From Kolteria novifilia (GTDB lineage Bacteria > Planctomycetota > Planctomycetia > Kolteriales > Kolteriaceae): 64,000 nucleotides of DNA. This document shows, piece after piece, positions 1 through 8,607 of the stretch. Where the stretch lies: the NCBI GenBank assembly GCA_007748055.1, contig CP036279.1, positions 2,108,001 through 2,172,000 of the forward strand, in the 5' to 3' direction. The stretch's first letter is position 1. Every line of letters starts with the position of its first letter. The position numbers and the translations under genes were made by a program. The notes below the pieces were generated by a model. It saw only the letters and a program-made list of their open reading frames with translations, was not told the DNA's origin and ran no database searches.

Positions 1-239
1 TGTTGGCGTTTGGCCGTGCCGCTGTCGGGTTCGGTCCCTTCGCCGATGGCTTGGTCGTGATCGCGGATCAGCCGCGGTTTCGGATCGAAAGTGTCGACGT
101 GGGAGTAGGCGCCGGTCATGTAGAGAAAGATGACATGCTTCGCCGAAGCCGGATGGTGGGCGATGCTCGCTCGGGCGGACAAGGGAGCGCCGACGACAGC
201 CGAGGCGGAGGCGGCGAGGAAGGTTCGACGATCGAGCAT
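1..239 (-). CDS. DUF1501 domain protein, N-terminal part (runs off left edge)
   Basis: The visible 79 residues start MLDRRTFLAASASAVVGAPL, a twin-arginine-like or simple secretion signal, followed by a stretch reading HVIFLYMTGAYSHVDTFDPKP, which is the hallmark opening of DUF1501 (sulfatase-like) proteins of planctomycetes. The start ATG lies 8 bases after the stop of the upstream PSCyt1/DUF1553 gene, with a GAGGTGT ribosome site between them, so the two form an operon. This pairing is very common in planctomycetes and is thought to serve periplasmic breakdown of complex polysaccharides, but no reaction has been assigned. The C-terminal part lies outside the window. Confidence 0.85.
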   Translation of the reverse strand, partial: MLDRRTFLAASASAVVGAPLSARASIAHHPASAKHVIFLYMTGAYSHVDTFDPKPRLIRDHDQAIGEGTEPDSGTAKRQ

Positions 240-247
240 GGTACACC

Positions 248-2833
248 TCAGTCGATGAAGAGAAACTCGTTTCCGCTCAGGAGCACGCGGCAGAATCCGG
301 TCATGGCCTCGAGGGAGGCGCCGCGCTCGCCCGCGGCTTCCAGGCGTAGGCGGTAGTCGCGGAGAAATGCCTGGAACCTCTCGAGTTCGGCCTCGTTGGG
401 GTCGCGTCCCCAGGCATCGCGCACGGCGGCCCGGACGCGTTCTCGAGGGGATGGGTACTCGGCGAGCAAGCGTTTGGCGAATGCCTCGGCGCGCTTCTGG
501 ACCCAGGGTGCGTTCATGAAGTAGAGGGCTTGCGTCGAGGTGTTCGACGTCGTCCGCTTCGAGGTCGACTGATTGCGATCGGGACCGTCGAAGAGGCCGA
601 GGATCGGGTGTTTGTTGAGTCGGGCGACGAGCTGGTAGCAGCTACGGTGGAAGTTGGGATAGAACTTGTCAAAGGGGTAGTTGAGCGTGTACTGCCGATA
701 GAAGCCGCCGTTGAGATGCGTGAAGGGATGTTCCCTCGCCGGATCGAGCACGAGTTCGCCGGAAGCATGGAGCATCGCGTCGCGGATCGACTCCGCATCG
801 AGCCGGCGACGGGAGAAATGCGACAATAGCCGGTTGTCCGGATCGACTTGTTCGGCACGCTCGGAAACGAGGGAACTCTGCTGGTAGGTACGACTAAGCA
901 GGATCCGTCGATGGAGCTTCTTCAGCGACCAGTCGTCTTCGTGGACAAATTTCCACGCGAGCCAGTCGAGCAGCTCCGGATGCGTCGGGGCTTCGCCAAG
1001 TTTCCCGAAGTTGTCCGGGGTACGCACCAGCCCTTCGCCGAAGTGCCACTGCCAGACGCGATTGACGAAGACCCGCGCGGTCAGGGTGTTGGCGGGATCG
1101 GTGAGCCAGTCGGCTAGCTCGCGGCGACCCGATTCTCCCTCGCCGGGAACGGGATTGGACCCCGCCACGATCTCGAGCACTCCACGCGGCACGGTCGAGC
1201 CAAGCCGTTCGGGGTTGCCGAAGCGATGGAGCCGGGCGTCGTCGGGGTTGGGCTGATCGACAACGCCAAAGACCATCTCCGTTTCGGGTGGGTTCCGAAG
1301 CAGCCTCGCCCACTCCTCACGCGGCCACCTCAGCCCGTGTTCGAACGCTTCGCGAAGAAGCTCGTTTCGCTTCAGGAATTGCTCGAGGCTCTCTTCATCG
1401 CCGGAACTCTTCAGTCGCTGGTACTCCTCGAACAGTTTCTTCGCGGCGGGTGACCCGGCCCGGCCGGCGACGCGATGCATTCGCTGCACCCGGGCCCAGT
1501 AATCATCGATCCGTGATTGATCATGCTCGTTGTGGGAGACCGCGACGAGACGTTGCGGCATGCGATCGGTCGCATTGCCCGCCGTGGGATAGCGGGTGCT
1601 CTCGAACATGCCGTAGAGCCCGTAGTAGTCAGTCGCGGGGATGGGGTCGAACTTGTGATTGTGGCAGCGGGCGCAGCGAAGCGTCAGGCCGAGCATGCCG
1701 CGTCCGAAGGCATCGATCGTGTCCTCGATCACCAAGTGATCGTTGCCCTCGGTGAACTGGCCGAACCTCCGCGAGAGGGCAATGAAACCGGTGGCGATAT
1801 GTTGATCCCGGAAGCGATCTGGGTCGGATTCTCCATGGGCCAGCAAGTCGCCGGCGATCTGCCAACGGAGAAAATCGTCGATCGGCAAGTCCTCGGCGAT
1901 CGCGCGATAGACCCAGTTGCGATACTTCCAGGCCCAGGGGATCGGATAGTCCGCCACGTCGCCCTGCGTGTCGGCATACCGGGCGACGTCGAGCCAGTGC
2001 CGTCCCCAGCGTTCGCCGTAGTGGGGCGAGCCGAGGAGGCGGTCGATGAGCTTCGCGGTCGCCTCGGGCGAATCGTCGCGCATGTAGCTTGCGACCTCGC
2101 GCGGCGTCGGTGGAAGCCCGGTCAGATTGAAAAAGAGCCGACGCAGCAACGCGAGCCGGCTCGACTCGTCGGCGGGGGAGAGTCCCCGCTCGCGCATCCG
2201 TTCGAGGACAAAGTGATCGATGTCGTTCCTCGGCCAGTCCGAACCGGTCTTGGGGACCGGCGGACGTTCGAGAGGCTGAAACGACCAAAAGGCTCGATCA
2301 TCCTCGGTGATATGCGAGGCGGTGCGTGCGGCTTGATCGGCTCCGGGCCACGGAGCCCCCATCTCGATCCAGCGTTCGAGCGCCGCGATCTCCTTGGCGG
2401 GGAGTCGTTCGTCTGGCGGCATCTGGAAGTCGTCGTTCTTGTAGCGGATCGCCTCGACGAGCAGGCTGGCGTCCGGCTTGCCCGCGACCAACGCCGGTTC
2501 GCCGGAATCCCCACCCTTGAGCACGTGGTCGAACGAATCGAGTCGTAGCCCGCCTTCGGTGTAATCCTCGCTATGACAGTCGAAACATCGATTGGCGAGC
2601 AGGGGGCGAATGTGATTCTCGAAGTACTCCAGACCCGCGGCATCTTGTGGCTTGGGTGCTTTCGAACTCGAAGCTGCCCGTTTCGGCGGCTCGGCACCGA
2701 GAGACGCCGCGTGCGCGATCGCGAGCACGATGGTCGCGGCCGTGAGGGAAAGCGGAATACAAGCGGCCGTGAGGGAAAGCGGAATACGAGCGGCCGTGAG
2801 GGAAAGCGGAATACGAAAGCGCGTCGAATCCAT
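248..2833 (-). CDS. PSCyt1-DUF1549-DUF1553 (PSD1) cytochrome-like secreted protein
   Basis: An 861-residue secreted protein of the planctomycete-specific PSD1 class. After the signal region comes a PSCyt1 domain with a haem-type CFDCH motif (around residue 90), then DUF1549 (starting near LERMRERGLSP, with the second Cys motif CARCHNHKFDP) and DUF1553 at the C terminus (GRRELADWLTDPANTLTARV). Both CxxCH sites are intact, so haem binding is likely. Start: the frame is open 46 codons further upstream, but MDSTRFRIPLSL is chosen because it opens a signal peptide. That signal peptide contains a nine-residue unit, IPLSLTAA plus one residue, three times in a row. The gene is translationally close to the DUF1501 gene that follows; together they probably act in the periplasm on polysaccharide-derived substrates (inference from the family's usual neighbours). 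Confidence 0.88.
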   Translation of the reverse strand: MDSTRFRIPLSLTAARIPLSLTAACIPLSLTAATIVLAIAHAASLGAEPPKRAASSSKAPKPQDAAGLEYFENHIRPLLANRCFDCHSEDYTEGGLRLDSFDHVLKGGDSGEPALVAGKPDASLLVEAIRYKNDDFQMPPDERLPAKEIAALERWIEMGAPWPGADQAARTASHITEDDRAFWSFQPLERPPVPKTGSDWPRNDIDHFVLERMRERGLSPADESSRLALLRRLFFNLTGLPPTPREVASYMRDDSPEATAKLIDRLLGSPHYGERWGRHWLDVARYADTQGDVADYPIPWAWKYRNWVYRAIAEDLPIDDFLRWQIAGDLLAHGESDPDRFRDQHIATGFIALSRRFGQFTEGNDHLVIEDTIDAFGRGMLGLTLRCARCHNHKFDPIPATDYYGLYGMFESTRYPTAGNATDRMPQRLVAVSHNEHDQSRIDDYWARVQRMHRVAGRAGSPAAKKLFEEYQRLKSSGDEESLEQFLKRNELLREAFEHGLRWPREEWARLLRNPPETEMVFGVVDQPNPDDARLHRFGNPERLGSTVPRGVLEIVAGSNPVPGEGESGRRELADWLTDPANTLTARVFVNRVWQWHFGEGLVRTPDNFGKLGEAPTHPELLDWLAWKFVHEDDWSLKKLHRRILLSRTYQQSSLVSERAEQVDPDNRLLSHFSRRRLDAESIRDAMLHASGELVLDPAREHPFTHLNGGFYRQYTLNYPFDKFYPNFHRSCYQLVARLNKHPILGLFDGPDRNQSTSKRTTSNTSTQALYFMNAPWVQKRAEAFAKRLLAEYPSPRERVRAAVRDAWGRDPNEAELERFQAFLRDYRLRLEAAGERGASLEAMTGFCRVLLSGNEFLFID
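2736..2815 (-). repeat. 27-bp tandem repeat (3 copies) inside the signal peptide coding region
   Basis: Three copies of a 27-base unit, with a 25-base core GCGGCCGTGAGGG...AATAC starting at 2736, 2763 and 2790, the cores being identical. The unit is nine codons, so the frame is kept and the hydrophobic core of the PSD1 signal peptide is lengthened in steps of nine residues. Identical copies point to recent slippage. Confidence 0.9.
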
Positions 2834-3331
2834 GGCAATGTCCCGCGGACTGTCAAGGAGCAAGCTGGTGGGAGAGGAACGAATCGCTCTCGCCTCGTTC
2901 ATCTTCTTGGTCATGCAAGCGGCAGGTTGGTGACCGCCTAAGTGGACGGTCTGGTCGGTGACCACCGTCACGCAAGAGCGGGGAATTCACGAGGCGGGCC
3001 ACGGGCCTACCTTGCGAAGAAGGCGGAAGGTGACATCGTCACGCGAGGGCGGAGACGTCACAAGGGTTACGTGGGGCAACCCCCGTTTTGACGAGCGGAG
3101 CCACCCGGTTGTGTTGGTGGGCGCCTTGAGACTGGCCCACCCAACGTGGTAGCCGATCCTAGCAACCCTGGATGGTTCGATTCAAGCAGAATTCGTGAAG
3201 TTCGCTGGAAGAGTCTGGTTCGAGTTTGCTTGCTGAAAACGATTGTGCATCTCTCGCGGCGACGAGAAGGCGCCCGCGGGCCGCCGAACGATGTCGCGTG
3301 AAATCAGAAACGCCCATCGACTCGGTGTCGC
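2834..3331. other. Intergenic, no gene seen; one imperfect hairpin
   Basis: About 500 bases between the start of the PSD1 gene and the end of the DUF1353 gene, both on the minus strand. The only structure seen is a hairpin at 3112-3146 whose arms read GTTGGTGGGC and GCCCACCCAAC, placed where it could end or process the DUF1353 transcript or mark the promoter region of the PSD1/DUF1501 operon. It resembles the GTGGG...CCCAC hairpins found in other spacers of the window. No reading frame here has a convincing start or known domain. Confidence 0.6.
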
Positions 3332-4174
3332 TCACTCGGGGGAAGGGGGACGCGGCGGAGGATCCGCGGGTGGGTTCTCGATCGCCTGTTCGGGAGGGGA
3401 GATCGGATCGAGTCGCGGCTTGAAGTAGAGTTCCTCGGCGCGGACGTTGGCGAGTTCGTCGATTTGGGCGAGGGTGAGATTGTCGTTCGTGATGCGCTCG
3501 ACCAGTTCGGCCACTTCCTGTTCCGTCGGGCCGGGATGAGGGAAGGGAACCGGGACGTCGGTCTCCTCGACGATCATCTCCTGGACGGTGCGAGGGACTC
3601 GCACTTCGATGGGGACGACTGTCTCCTTGCCGGTGTCGGGATCGACGACGGTCTTGTGGCGTTTCTCGACGGAGAAGACCGTTCGGTTGACGATCCGCTC
3701 GCGCGGCTGCTGTTGGTAGGACCACTTCGGGCCGAAGACGGCGACGGCGGCGTAGAGGACCTTCGCCTTTTGCGGGGAGACCCCCGAGCAGCGGCACGCG
3801 TCGTGAAACATCCGGTGGACGTCGTCGTGCGGGCGAATCTTGTCGACGCAAGCGACGTCGTGGATCACCGACGCGTCGCGATACTCGCCGGCGAAGGGGG
3901 AGCCGATCACGCTCCAGAACTCGCGCGGGATGGAGGCGCCGTTGACGACCGAGCCGGAAGGGGCGAGCCAGACGCGCTCGCTCGCGTCGACGTAGGTGAA
4001 GTCCTGTTGGAGGGTCATGTCGCGACCGCCGCTGTTCCACTCGGTCGTGACGTCGCCGACGTAGTACCCGTAGGGACGGTCCTCGTCGATCGCGAAGGGA
4101 GGAAAGAGCCAGCCTGCCACGTACCCGATGCCGACGAGGGCGATCATCAGGATGACCAGGCGGGCCATCTTCAT
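3332..4174 (-). CDS. DUF1353 domain-containing membrane-anchored protein
   Basis: 280 residues. Start MKMARLVILMIALVG is chosen over an ATG 60 codons upstream because it opens with a single membrane anchor (residues 4-22) and has GAGGATCTCGCG before it. The core (about residues 45-145) contains APSGSVVNGASIPREFW, IGSPFAGEYRDASVIHDVAC, which match DUF1353, a family of unknown function often seen in phages and environmental bacteria. The His-Asp of HDVAC is conserved in the family. The tail is acidic and ends in a Pro-rich stretch. The anchor suggests a periplasmic domain held at the inner membrane. No operon partner is visible. Identification of the family is fairly sure; function is unknown. 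Confidence 0.75.
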   Translation of the reverse strand: MKMARLVILMIALVGIGYVAGWLFPPFAIDEDRPYGYYVGDVTTEWNSGGRDMTLQQDFTYVDASERVWLAPSGSVVNGASIPREFWSVIGSPFAGEYRDASVIHDVACVDKIRPHDDVHRMFHDACRCSGVSPQKAKVLYAAVAVFGPKWSYQQQPRERIVNRTVFSVEKRHKTVVDPDTGKETVVPIEVRVPRTVQEMIVEETDVPVPFPHPGPTEQEVAELVERITNDNLTLAQIDELANVRAEELYFKPRLDPISPPEQAIENPPADPPPRPPSPE

Positions 4175-4370
4175 CGCGAGATCCTCATGGAGGTCAACAT
4201 CAATGGACGATCCGCCCATGGGGCGATCGAGGCTCGCTCCGTCGCCACCGCTAAGACCTGGGAGCCGACATTGGGGTGAACTTCGGCAACTGTCCTGATC
4301 GGCAAGTTCGCTACATTGAATCTCGGCCCTCAGGTCGTGCGGAAGATTGCCCAATCATAGGCGTGTCCCG

Positions 4371-4453
4371 CATGCCCACGACGAGCGTGGGCCTCTCTGC
4401 ATGCCCACGACGAGCGTGGGCCTCTCTGCATGCCCACGACGAGCGTGGGCATG
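4371..4453. repeat. 29-bp tandem hairpin repeat, 3 copies
   Basis: Three copies starting at 4371, 4400 and 4429. Each holds a perfect 7-bp stem GCCCACG / CGTGGGC round the loop ACGAG, so the transcript would form three identical hairpins in a row. A lone member with the same stem lies at 60552-60568. The block lies in the spacer upstream of the DUF1353 gene. Confidence 0.9.
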
Positions 4454-4498
4454 TGTCACCCAAGAGCCTTTTCGTTAATGAACGAACCAATCAGGAGC

Positions 4499-4607
4499 CT
4501 AGTGCTCTGGTCCAAGTGAACGTTCGCGTTGGTACCGGCCTAACCTCTTGGCACTGGTTGACAAGCAGCCAGTGGCACTCGAAAATCGAGATGGGCCGGT
4601 GCACTAG
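4499..4607. repeat. CTAG-ended palindromic element, copy A (109 bp)
   Basis: Begins and ends with CTAG; the ends CTAGTGC and GCACTAG are perfect inverted repeats. The centre (4552-4574) is a hairpin with arms CACTGGTTG and CAGCCAGTG round the loop ACAAG. The right-hand CTAG supplies the TAG stop codon (4604-4606, minus strand) of the adjacent small gene. Copies B (14356) and F (57963) have the same length within 2 bp and the same coincidence with a stop codon. No coding capacity; a MITE-like or REP-like origin is likely. Confidence 0.85.
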
Positions 4608-4867
4608 CGAGGTCGCATGAGGTTTGTCGGGATGCCCATGCGCGAGAGAATGCCATCGTTGAGAAGGATCTCGGCATCCTCGATCGTGAAGTTGATCTGG
4701 TCGCCGTCAACGAGATGGGCGATCATGCCGACGGAGGGATCCTCGCTGCTCCTGGCGGCCATGTTGCGCAGGGGGATCACGACGTTTTCGATCTCCTCGG
4801 AGTGCTCCTCGAAGTAGACGAGGACCGGGTCGGTGGCCTGTTCGAATCCGAAAAGTTGGCTGTCCAT
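4604..4867 (-). CDS. Small hypothetical protein (87 aa)
   Basis: Begins MDSQLFGFEQATDPVLVYF and ends MGIPTNLMRPR. No family is recognised. It is acidic, about 87 residues, with no signal peptide or membrane segment, and looks soluble and cytoplasmic. The start is placed at the ATG preceded by AAGGGAGCGCC; the frame stays open far upstream but without coding character. The sequence between residues 15 and 70 alternates hydrophobic and acidic residues (EEHSEEIENVVIPLRN), compatible with a small alpha/beta fold. Its TAG stop codon is formed by the right end of repeat element A, so the true C terminus may have been changed by that element. Whether it is expressed is not known. Confidence 0.55.
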   Translation of the reverse strand: MDSQLFGFEQATDPVLVYFEEHSEEIENVVIPLRNMAARSSEDPSVGMIAHLVDGDQINFTIEDAEILLNDGILSRMGIPTNLMRPR

Positions 4868-5163
4868 GTGATGGCGCTCCCTTGCCGCCGACGCTCGCGG
4901 CAAAGCATCCGATGTCGCCGTCCTTGCTTCCCCTGGGACGTGATCCGCTCGCCTCCAACCTCGTGGCGACGAGCGCGCCGCTGTCACCGATTCCAGGACG
5001 GTCGACTGTTCAGTGGGAAAGTGACAACAAACGTTAGAATAGGGCCAATCCCTATCCGCCGTCATTAGGGAAAACCCTAGCGCCGGGAAGGAATTCCGGG
5101 ATGATTTGGGATCATTTCGACACCATGTTGCACCATAGGATGGGCAACGTGCATGCCTGGGAG

Positions 5164-5406
5164 TCACCGTCTTGCGGGAGGGGGGGAAACGACGCCGGTC
5201 AGCATCAGCATGCCCAGCACCACGATCCCGATCCCCAGCAGGATGTAGAAGATCCGGGCGCCGAATCGGCCGAACAACGCGACCAGGGCCCACGCCCGTG
5301 GGCTATTCATGAACCAGTTCCAGTCGAGCACTCCGGCCATCACCGCCAGCAGCCCGAACACGATCGTGACGATACCGAGTGGATTGATGGAATGCTCCTC
5401 GTTCAT
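5164..5406 (-). CDS. Imm17-like small membrane protein
   Basis: 80 residues with two membrane helices (about residues 9-27 and 49-70). Between them is DWNWFMNSPRAWALVALFGR and GARIFYILLGIG, which match my memory of the Imm17 family: a first helix, an N/DWDWF motif, a GR-x-GAR-x-FY motif and a second helix. Imm17 members are proposed immunity proteins of polymorphic toxins, but many, like this one, stand alone; no toxin gene is adjacent. The start ATG is chosen because GAGTGA lies six bases upstream; a GTG three codons earlier is also possible. It is divergent from the DCC-family gene. Confidence 0.6.
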   Translation of the reverse strand: MNEEHSINPLGIVTIVFGLLAVMAGVLDWNWFMNSPRAWALVALFGRFGARIFYILLGIGIVVLGMLMLTGVVSPPPARR

Positions 5407-5486
5407 GAACGTCACTCGCGCGGAGTTCGTATCTCTTTCATCGATGAGGCATGACTATAGTAACCGAAGGGAAGTTGGGACAGCCA

Positions 5487-5942
5487 ATGGCGGAAGATAG
5501 CGAACGGACCACCACGCAGCCGGCGATCGAGACGCTACTCGCGGAGCATCCCGTGCTCATGTTCGACGGCGTCTGCCATCTTTGCCAGGGGTCGGTCAAG
5601 TTCATCGTCAAACGCGATCCCGGGGAACGCTTTCGTTTCGTCTCGCTTCAGTCCGACCTCGGCCGTCGTCTCCTGGTTGAGCATGGCCTCGATCCCGACC
5701 AACTCTCCTCGGTCGTGCTCCTCTGGAATGGCGTCTGTTCCACCAAGTCGACCGCGGCGCTTCGGGTCGCGGGTCTGTTGCGATGCCCCTTCCCGCTGCT
5801 GGGAGTCTTTTGGATCTTGCCGCGATTCGTGCGCGATGCCGTCTACTCGTTGATCGCGCGCAACCGCTACCGCTGGTTCGGGCGCGACGATGCCTGCATG
5901 GTGCCCACGCCGGAGCTCCGCTCGCGGTTTCTCGACACCTAG
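5487..5942 (+). CDS. DCC-family thiol-disulfide oxidoreductase-like protein (DUF393)
   Basis: 151 residues. MFDGVCHLCQGSVKFIVKRD (about residues 23-42) is the D-x-x-C-x-L-C signature of the DCC family, followed by the typical tail motif RYRWFGRDDACMVPTPE. The family is related to thioredoxin-like proteins and is thought to act on thiols, with the two Cys as the redox pair; the substrate is unknown. Length is normal for the family. Start: ATG at 5487 with GGGACAG upstream is preferred, but an ATG 12 codons earlier (5451) is also possible. The gene stands alone, divergent from the Imm17-like gene. Confidence 0.8.
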   Translation: MAEDSERTTTQPAIETLLAEHPVLMFDGVCHLCQGSVKFIVKRDPGERFRFVSLQSDLGRRLLVEHGLDPDQLSSVVLLWNGVCSTKSTAALRVAGLLRCPFPLLGVFWILPRFVRDAVYSLIARNRYRWFGRDDACMVPTPELRSRFLDT

Positions 5943-6218
5943 CGGCCGACTTGGTGTCTCGACACCCGCGACGTTGGCGATTCCCACCTCCATGCTTCCG
6001 CCAATTCTTCGCGCCAACTTCATTCGGTCGCGGACAACTTGACGAGTTTGACCCTGGCGGGATCCGAGCGGGAAGCGATTGACTGGTTGCTTTCGACCTC
6101 GGCGGAGTTCCGCACCACCGACTTCTTCACGGGGTAGCGGGACGTCGCGTTCTCTCGGCACGAGCCTGATCCGTCGCCAGGCTCGTGAACTCCCTTCTCT
6201 CTTCGTGACACCTGGTCG

Positions 6219-7142
6219 TCACTTCTCTTCCGGCTTCAGGTGTTGCTTGAGAAAGCTGATCTGATCGGGTTGCTTGGCGTCCTTGGTCCCGCGATGCTTG
6301 AGGACGTACTCGACACCGACGTCGTCGAGCTTCTGGGAAAGGCCGAGGCCAAGGTTCGCCGAGTGAACCGGATCCTTCACCGCCTGGCCCATCTTCGGCT
6401 CATCGACGAAATAGAGATAGACCGGCGGATCGTCGCTCGTGGCGAGTTCGTAGGGAGAAAACTCCTTGATCCACGGCATGAGCTCCTCCCGCTTGTCGAG
6501 AAAGGTCTGGAAGTTCGGCAGGTTGAACGCGTGGGGACCGTAGTGAAACGTTGGCAGCCATTCGCGAAGTTGCTTCGGGTCGAGCGATGTCTGCGGACCA
6601 CGGACGACGGCACAACTCAGTCGGGTCGATTCGCGCGAGATCGGATCATCGCTCTTCGGATCGGCCATTTCCGGGTGAAAGGCGAGCCAAAGACTCGTAA
6701 ACCCCCCCGCCGAACTGCCGCAGGCGCCAATGCGCGTCTTGTCGATGTTCCACTCGTCGGCCTTGCTGCGCACGAACTGCAACGCCCGCGCCGCGTCGTC
6801 CAGACAGTACTTCACCGGCGGCTGCGACGTGTCTTCCTTGACATCGGGGATCAGTCGGTAGTTGGTCGAGACGACCGAGATTCCATTCTTGAGGCATTGG
6901 TCGAGGAACAACACCCTCGCTTTGTCGCCTCCCCGCCAACCGCCACCATGCACGAAGAAGAGCACGGGTGTCGGCTCGTCCGACTCGGCTTGGTAAAAGT
7001 CGAGCTGCTGCTTCGGATGCGGGCCGTAGGGGACGTTAGCCTTGGTCGGTGTCGGCTTGCTAGCGGCGCAGGCGGGGGAGATGATTCCGAGGGTCACCGA
7101 AAGCCCGAGGAGTAATCCGAAACGACGAACCGTATCGACCAT
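6219..7142 (-). CDS. Secreted alpha/beta hydrolase, BD-FAE/acetylesterase type
   Basis: 307 residues with a signal peptide ending near SPACAASKP. VLFFVHGGGWRGGDKARV (about residues 61-78) gives the HGGGW oxyanion-hole motif of the hormone-sensitive-lipase-like esterases, and GACGSSAGGFTSLWLAF carries the nucleophile in G-x-S-A-G. A late His in KHRGTKDAKQPDQ is a candidate for the catalytic base. In planctomycetes such proteins usually remove acetyl or feruloyl groups from polysaccharides outside the cytoplasm; the substrate here cannot be read from the sequence. The start has AAGGAACC 8 bases upstream. It is divergent from a second hydrolase at 7433, and the two may share a promoter region. 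Confidence 0.82.
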   Translation of the reverse strand: MVDTVRRFGLLLGLSVTLGIISPACAASKPTPTKANVPYGPHPKQQLDFYQAESDEPTPVLFFVHGGGWRGGDKARVLFLDQCLKNGISVVSTNYRLIPDVKEDTSQPPVKYCLDDAARALQFVRSKADEWNIDKTRIGACGSSAGGFTSLWLAFHPEMADPKSDDPISRESTRLSCAVVRGPQTSLDPKQLREWLPTFHYGPHAFNLPNFQTFLDKREELMPWIKEFSPYELATSDDPPVYLYFVDEPKMGQAVKDPVHSANLGLGLSQKLDDVGVEYVLKHRGTKDAKQPDQISFLKQHLKPEEK

Positions 7143-7432
7143 GGGGAGGTTCCTTGGTATGGGATTGGGTAGGTGGTTGGGAGCGTGGGGACTCGAGCCA
7201 ACTCTCTCGCGAGCGGCCGTCGGAAGACGCCGGACAACCGGTCAAGGGCGAGCATAGCGGCGCCGAGCGAAACGTACCACCGGTACTCGCGACGATTTCC
7301 CACGCTGGCCAAGTTCGGGCCGCCGGGCTATACCCGTAGGCTTCGCGAGCTCGCAGGAAAAGGGCCAACCCGTCCGCCACGGCATGGTAGGCTGACTTGC
7401 TCGATGTCTCACCCCAACAAGGAGCCAACCCC

Positions 7433-8272
7433 GTGGGCCGATGTGTTCTCTGCGCCGTGACGCTCGTTGTCGCGTTCCATCATTCCTCCCTCCCAACGGC
7501 CCATGCCGAGAAGGCCGACAACAAGGCCAAACCCGCCCAGTGGCGCGGCTACGAGCAACGGCGTTTCCCGATCGGCGATCGCCAGGGCTACGTCGTCTTC
7601 CCCAAAGAGGCGGCCCCCGGCAATCCCTGGGTGTGGCGGGCACGCTTTCCGAACTTTCACGCCGAGATGGACGAGATCCTGCTTTCGAAGGGATTCCACG
7701 TTGGCTACGTCGACGTCGCGAACCTCTACGGCAGTCCCAAGGCGATGGCGATCGGCGACCAGTTCTACAAATACGTGACCAAGGAGTTCGGCCTCGCGCC
7801 GCGGCCTTGCCTCGAGGGGGTCAGTCGCGGCGGGCTCTTCGTTTACAACTGGGCGGCGGATCATCCCGACAAAGTCGCGTGCATCTACTGCGACACGCCG
7901 GTGTGCGACTTCAAGAGTTGGCCGGGCGGATTCGGAAAGGGCGTCGGTTCTCCCAAGGACTGGGAGCGATGCCTCGCCGCCCACGCGCTGAGTGAGTCCG
8001 AGGCGAAGACGACCAAACGCCTTCCGATCGAACGAGCCAAGACGATCGCCGAGGCGAAGATACCGGTGATGCACATCGTCTCGCTCAACGACGTGGTCGT
8101 TCCCCCCGCCGAGAACACCGACCGCGTTCGCCAGACGCTTCGCGATCACGGCCACGACCTCGAGTTGATCGTGGTGGAAGAAGGGACCGAGAAGTCAAAG
8201 GGCCATCACTTCGATCATCCCGATCCCCAGCGCGTCGTCGACTTCATCATGAAGCACGCCGGCGTGAAGTGA
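7433..8272 (+). CDS. Secreted alpha/beta hydrolase with GVSRGG nucleophile motif
   Basis: 279 residues starting at a GTG with a strong AAGGAG 8 bases upstream; an ATG 12 codons earlier lacks such a site. The signal peptide appears to end at PTAHA. The fold is an alpha/beta hydrolase: LEGVSRGGLFVYNWAADHPDKVACIYCDTPVCDF holds the nucleophile Ser in G-x-S-R-G, SLNDVVVPPAENT offers the acid residue, and SKGHHFDHPDPQRVVDFI the base His. The motif PGNPWVWRARFPNFHAEMD near the start is typical of planctomycete hydrolases found beside sulfatases and sialidases. Substrate unknown, probably a carbohydrate ester in the periplasm. Confidence 0.78.
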   Translation: MGRCVLCAVTLVVAFHHSSLPTAHAEKADNKAKPAQWRGYEQRRFPIGDRQGYVVFPKEAAPGNPWVWRARFPNFHAEMDEILLSKGFHVGYVDVANLYGSPKAMAIGDQFYKYVTKEFGLAPRPCLEGVSRGGLFVYNWAADHPDKVACIYCDTPVCDFKSWPGGFGKGVGSPKDWERCLAAHALSESEAKTTKRLPIERAKTIAEAKIPVMHIVSLNDVVVPPAENTDRVRQTLRDHGHDLELIVVEEGTEKSKGHHFDHPDPQRVVDFIMKHAGVK

Positions 8273-8607
8273 CATTGTGTCGTCATCATTCGGTCCCTTC
8301 GCCCGAGTAGGGTGGGCCTGTGGCCCGATGGGCGACGTCGGTTGGATGGTGAATGTGTGTAGCCGGGTAAGGTGGCTCTCGACCCGCCAGCGTCGATTCC
8401 CGGTGACGACTACGCCGCCGGGTAGGTAGGGTGGGCCTGAGGCCCAACAACTTCGAGTTGCCATCGCGACGAAGGTAGTGGACAATTCCGGGACGGCAAC
8501 GCCATTGGCCAACACCGCCCAGGGGCGGGCGGTGAACCCTAAAAAACTGGAAACGCCATCTCCAAACCCCCTCACGGGGGTTGGCTGTCCTTGAGGACCG
8601 CAACGCC
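8273..8607. other. Repeat-bearing spacer before the acetyltransferase gene
   Basis: Three GTGGG-type units in a row (from about 8309, 8370 and 8427), two of them perfect short hairpins GGGCC-TGT-GGCCC (8314-8326) and GGGCC-TGA-GGCCC (8433-8445). At 8493-8520 lies a diverged copy of the ACGGCAACGCC...GCCC core that is repeated in tandem at 9310-9840 and seen again near 26980. No gene is seen in it. Confidence 0.65.
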
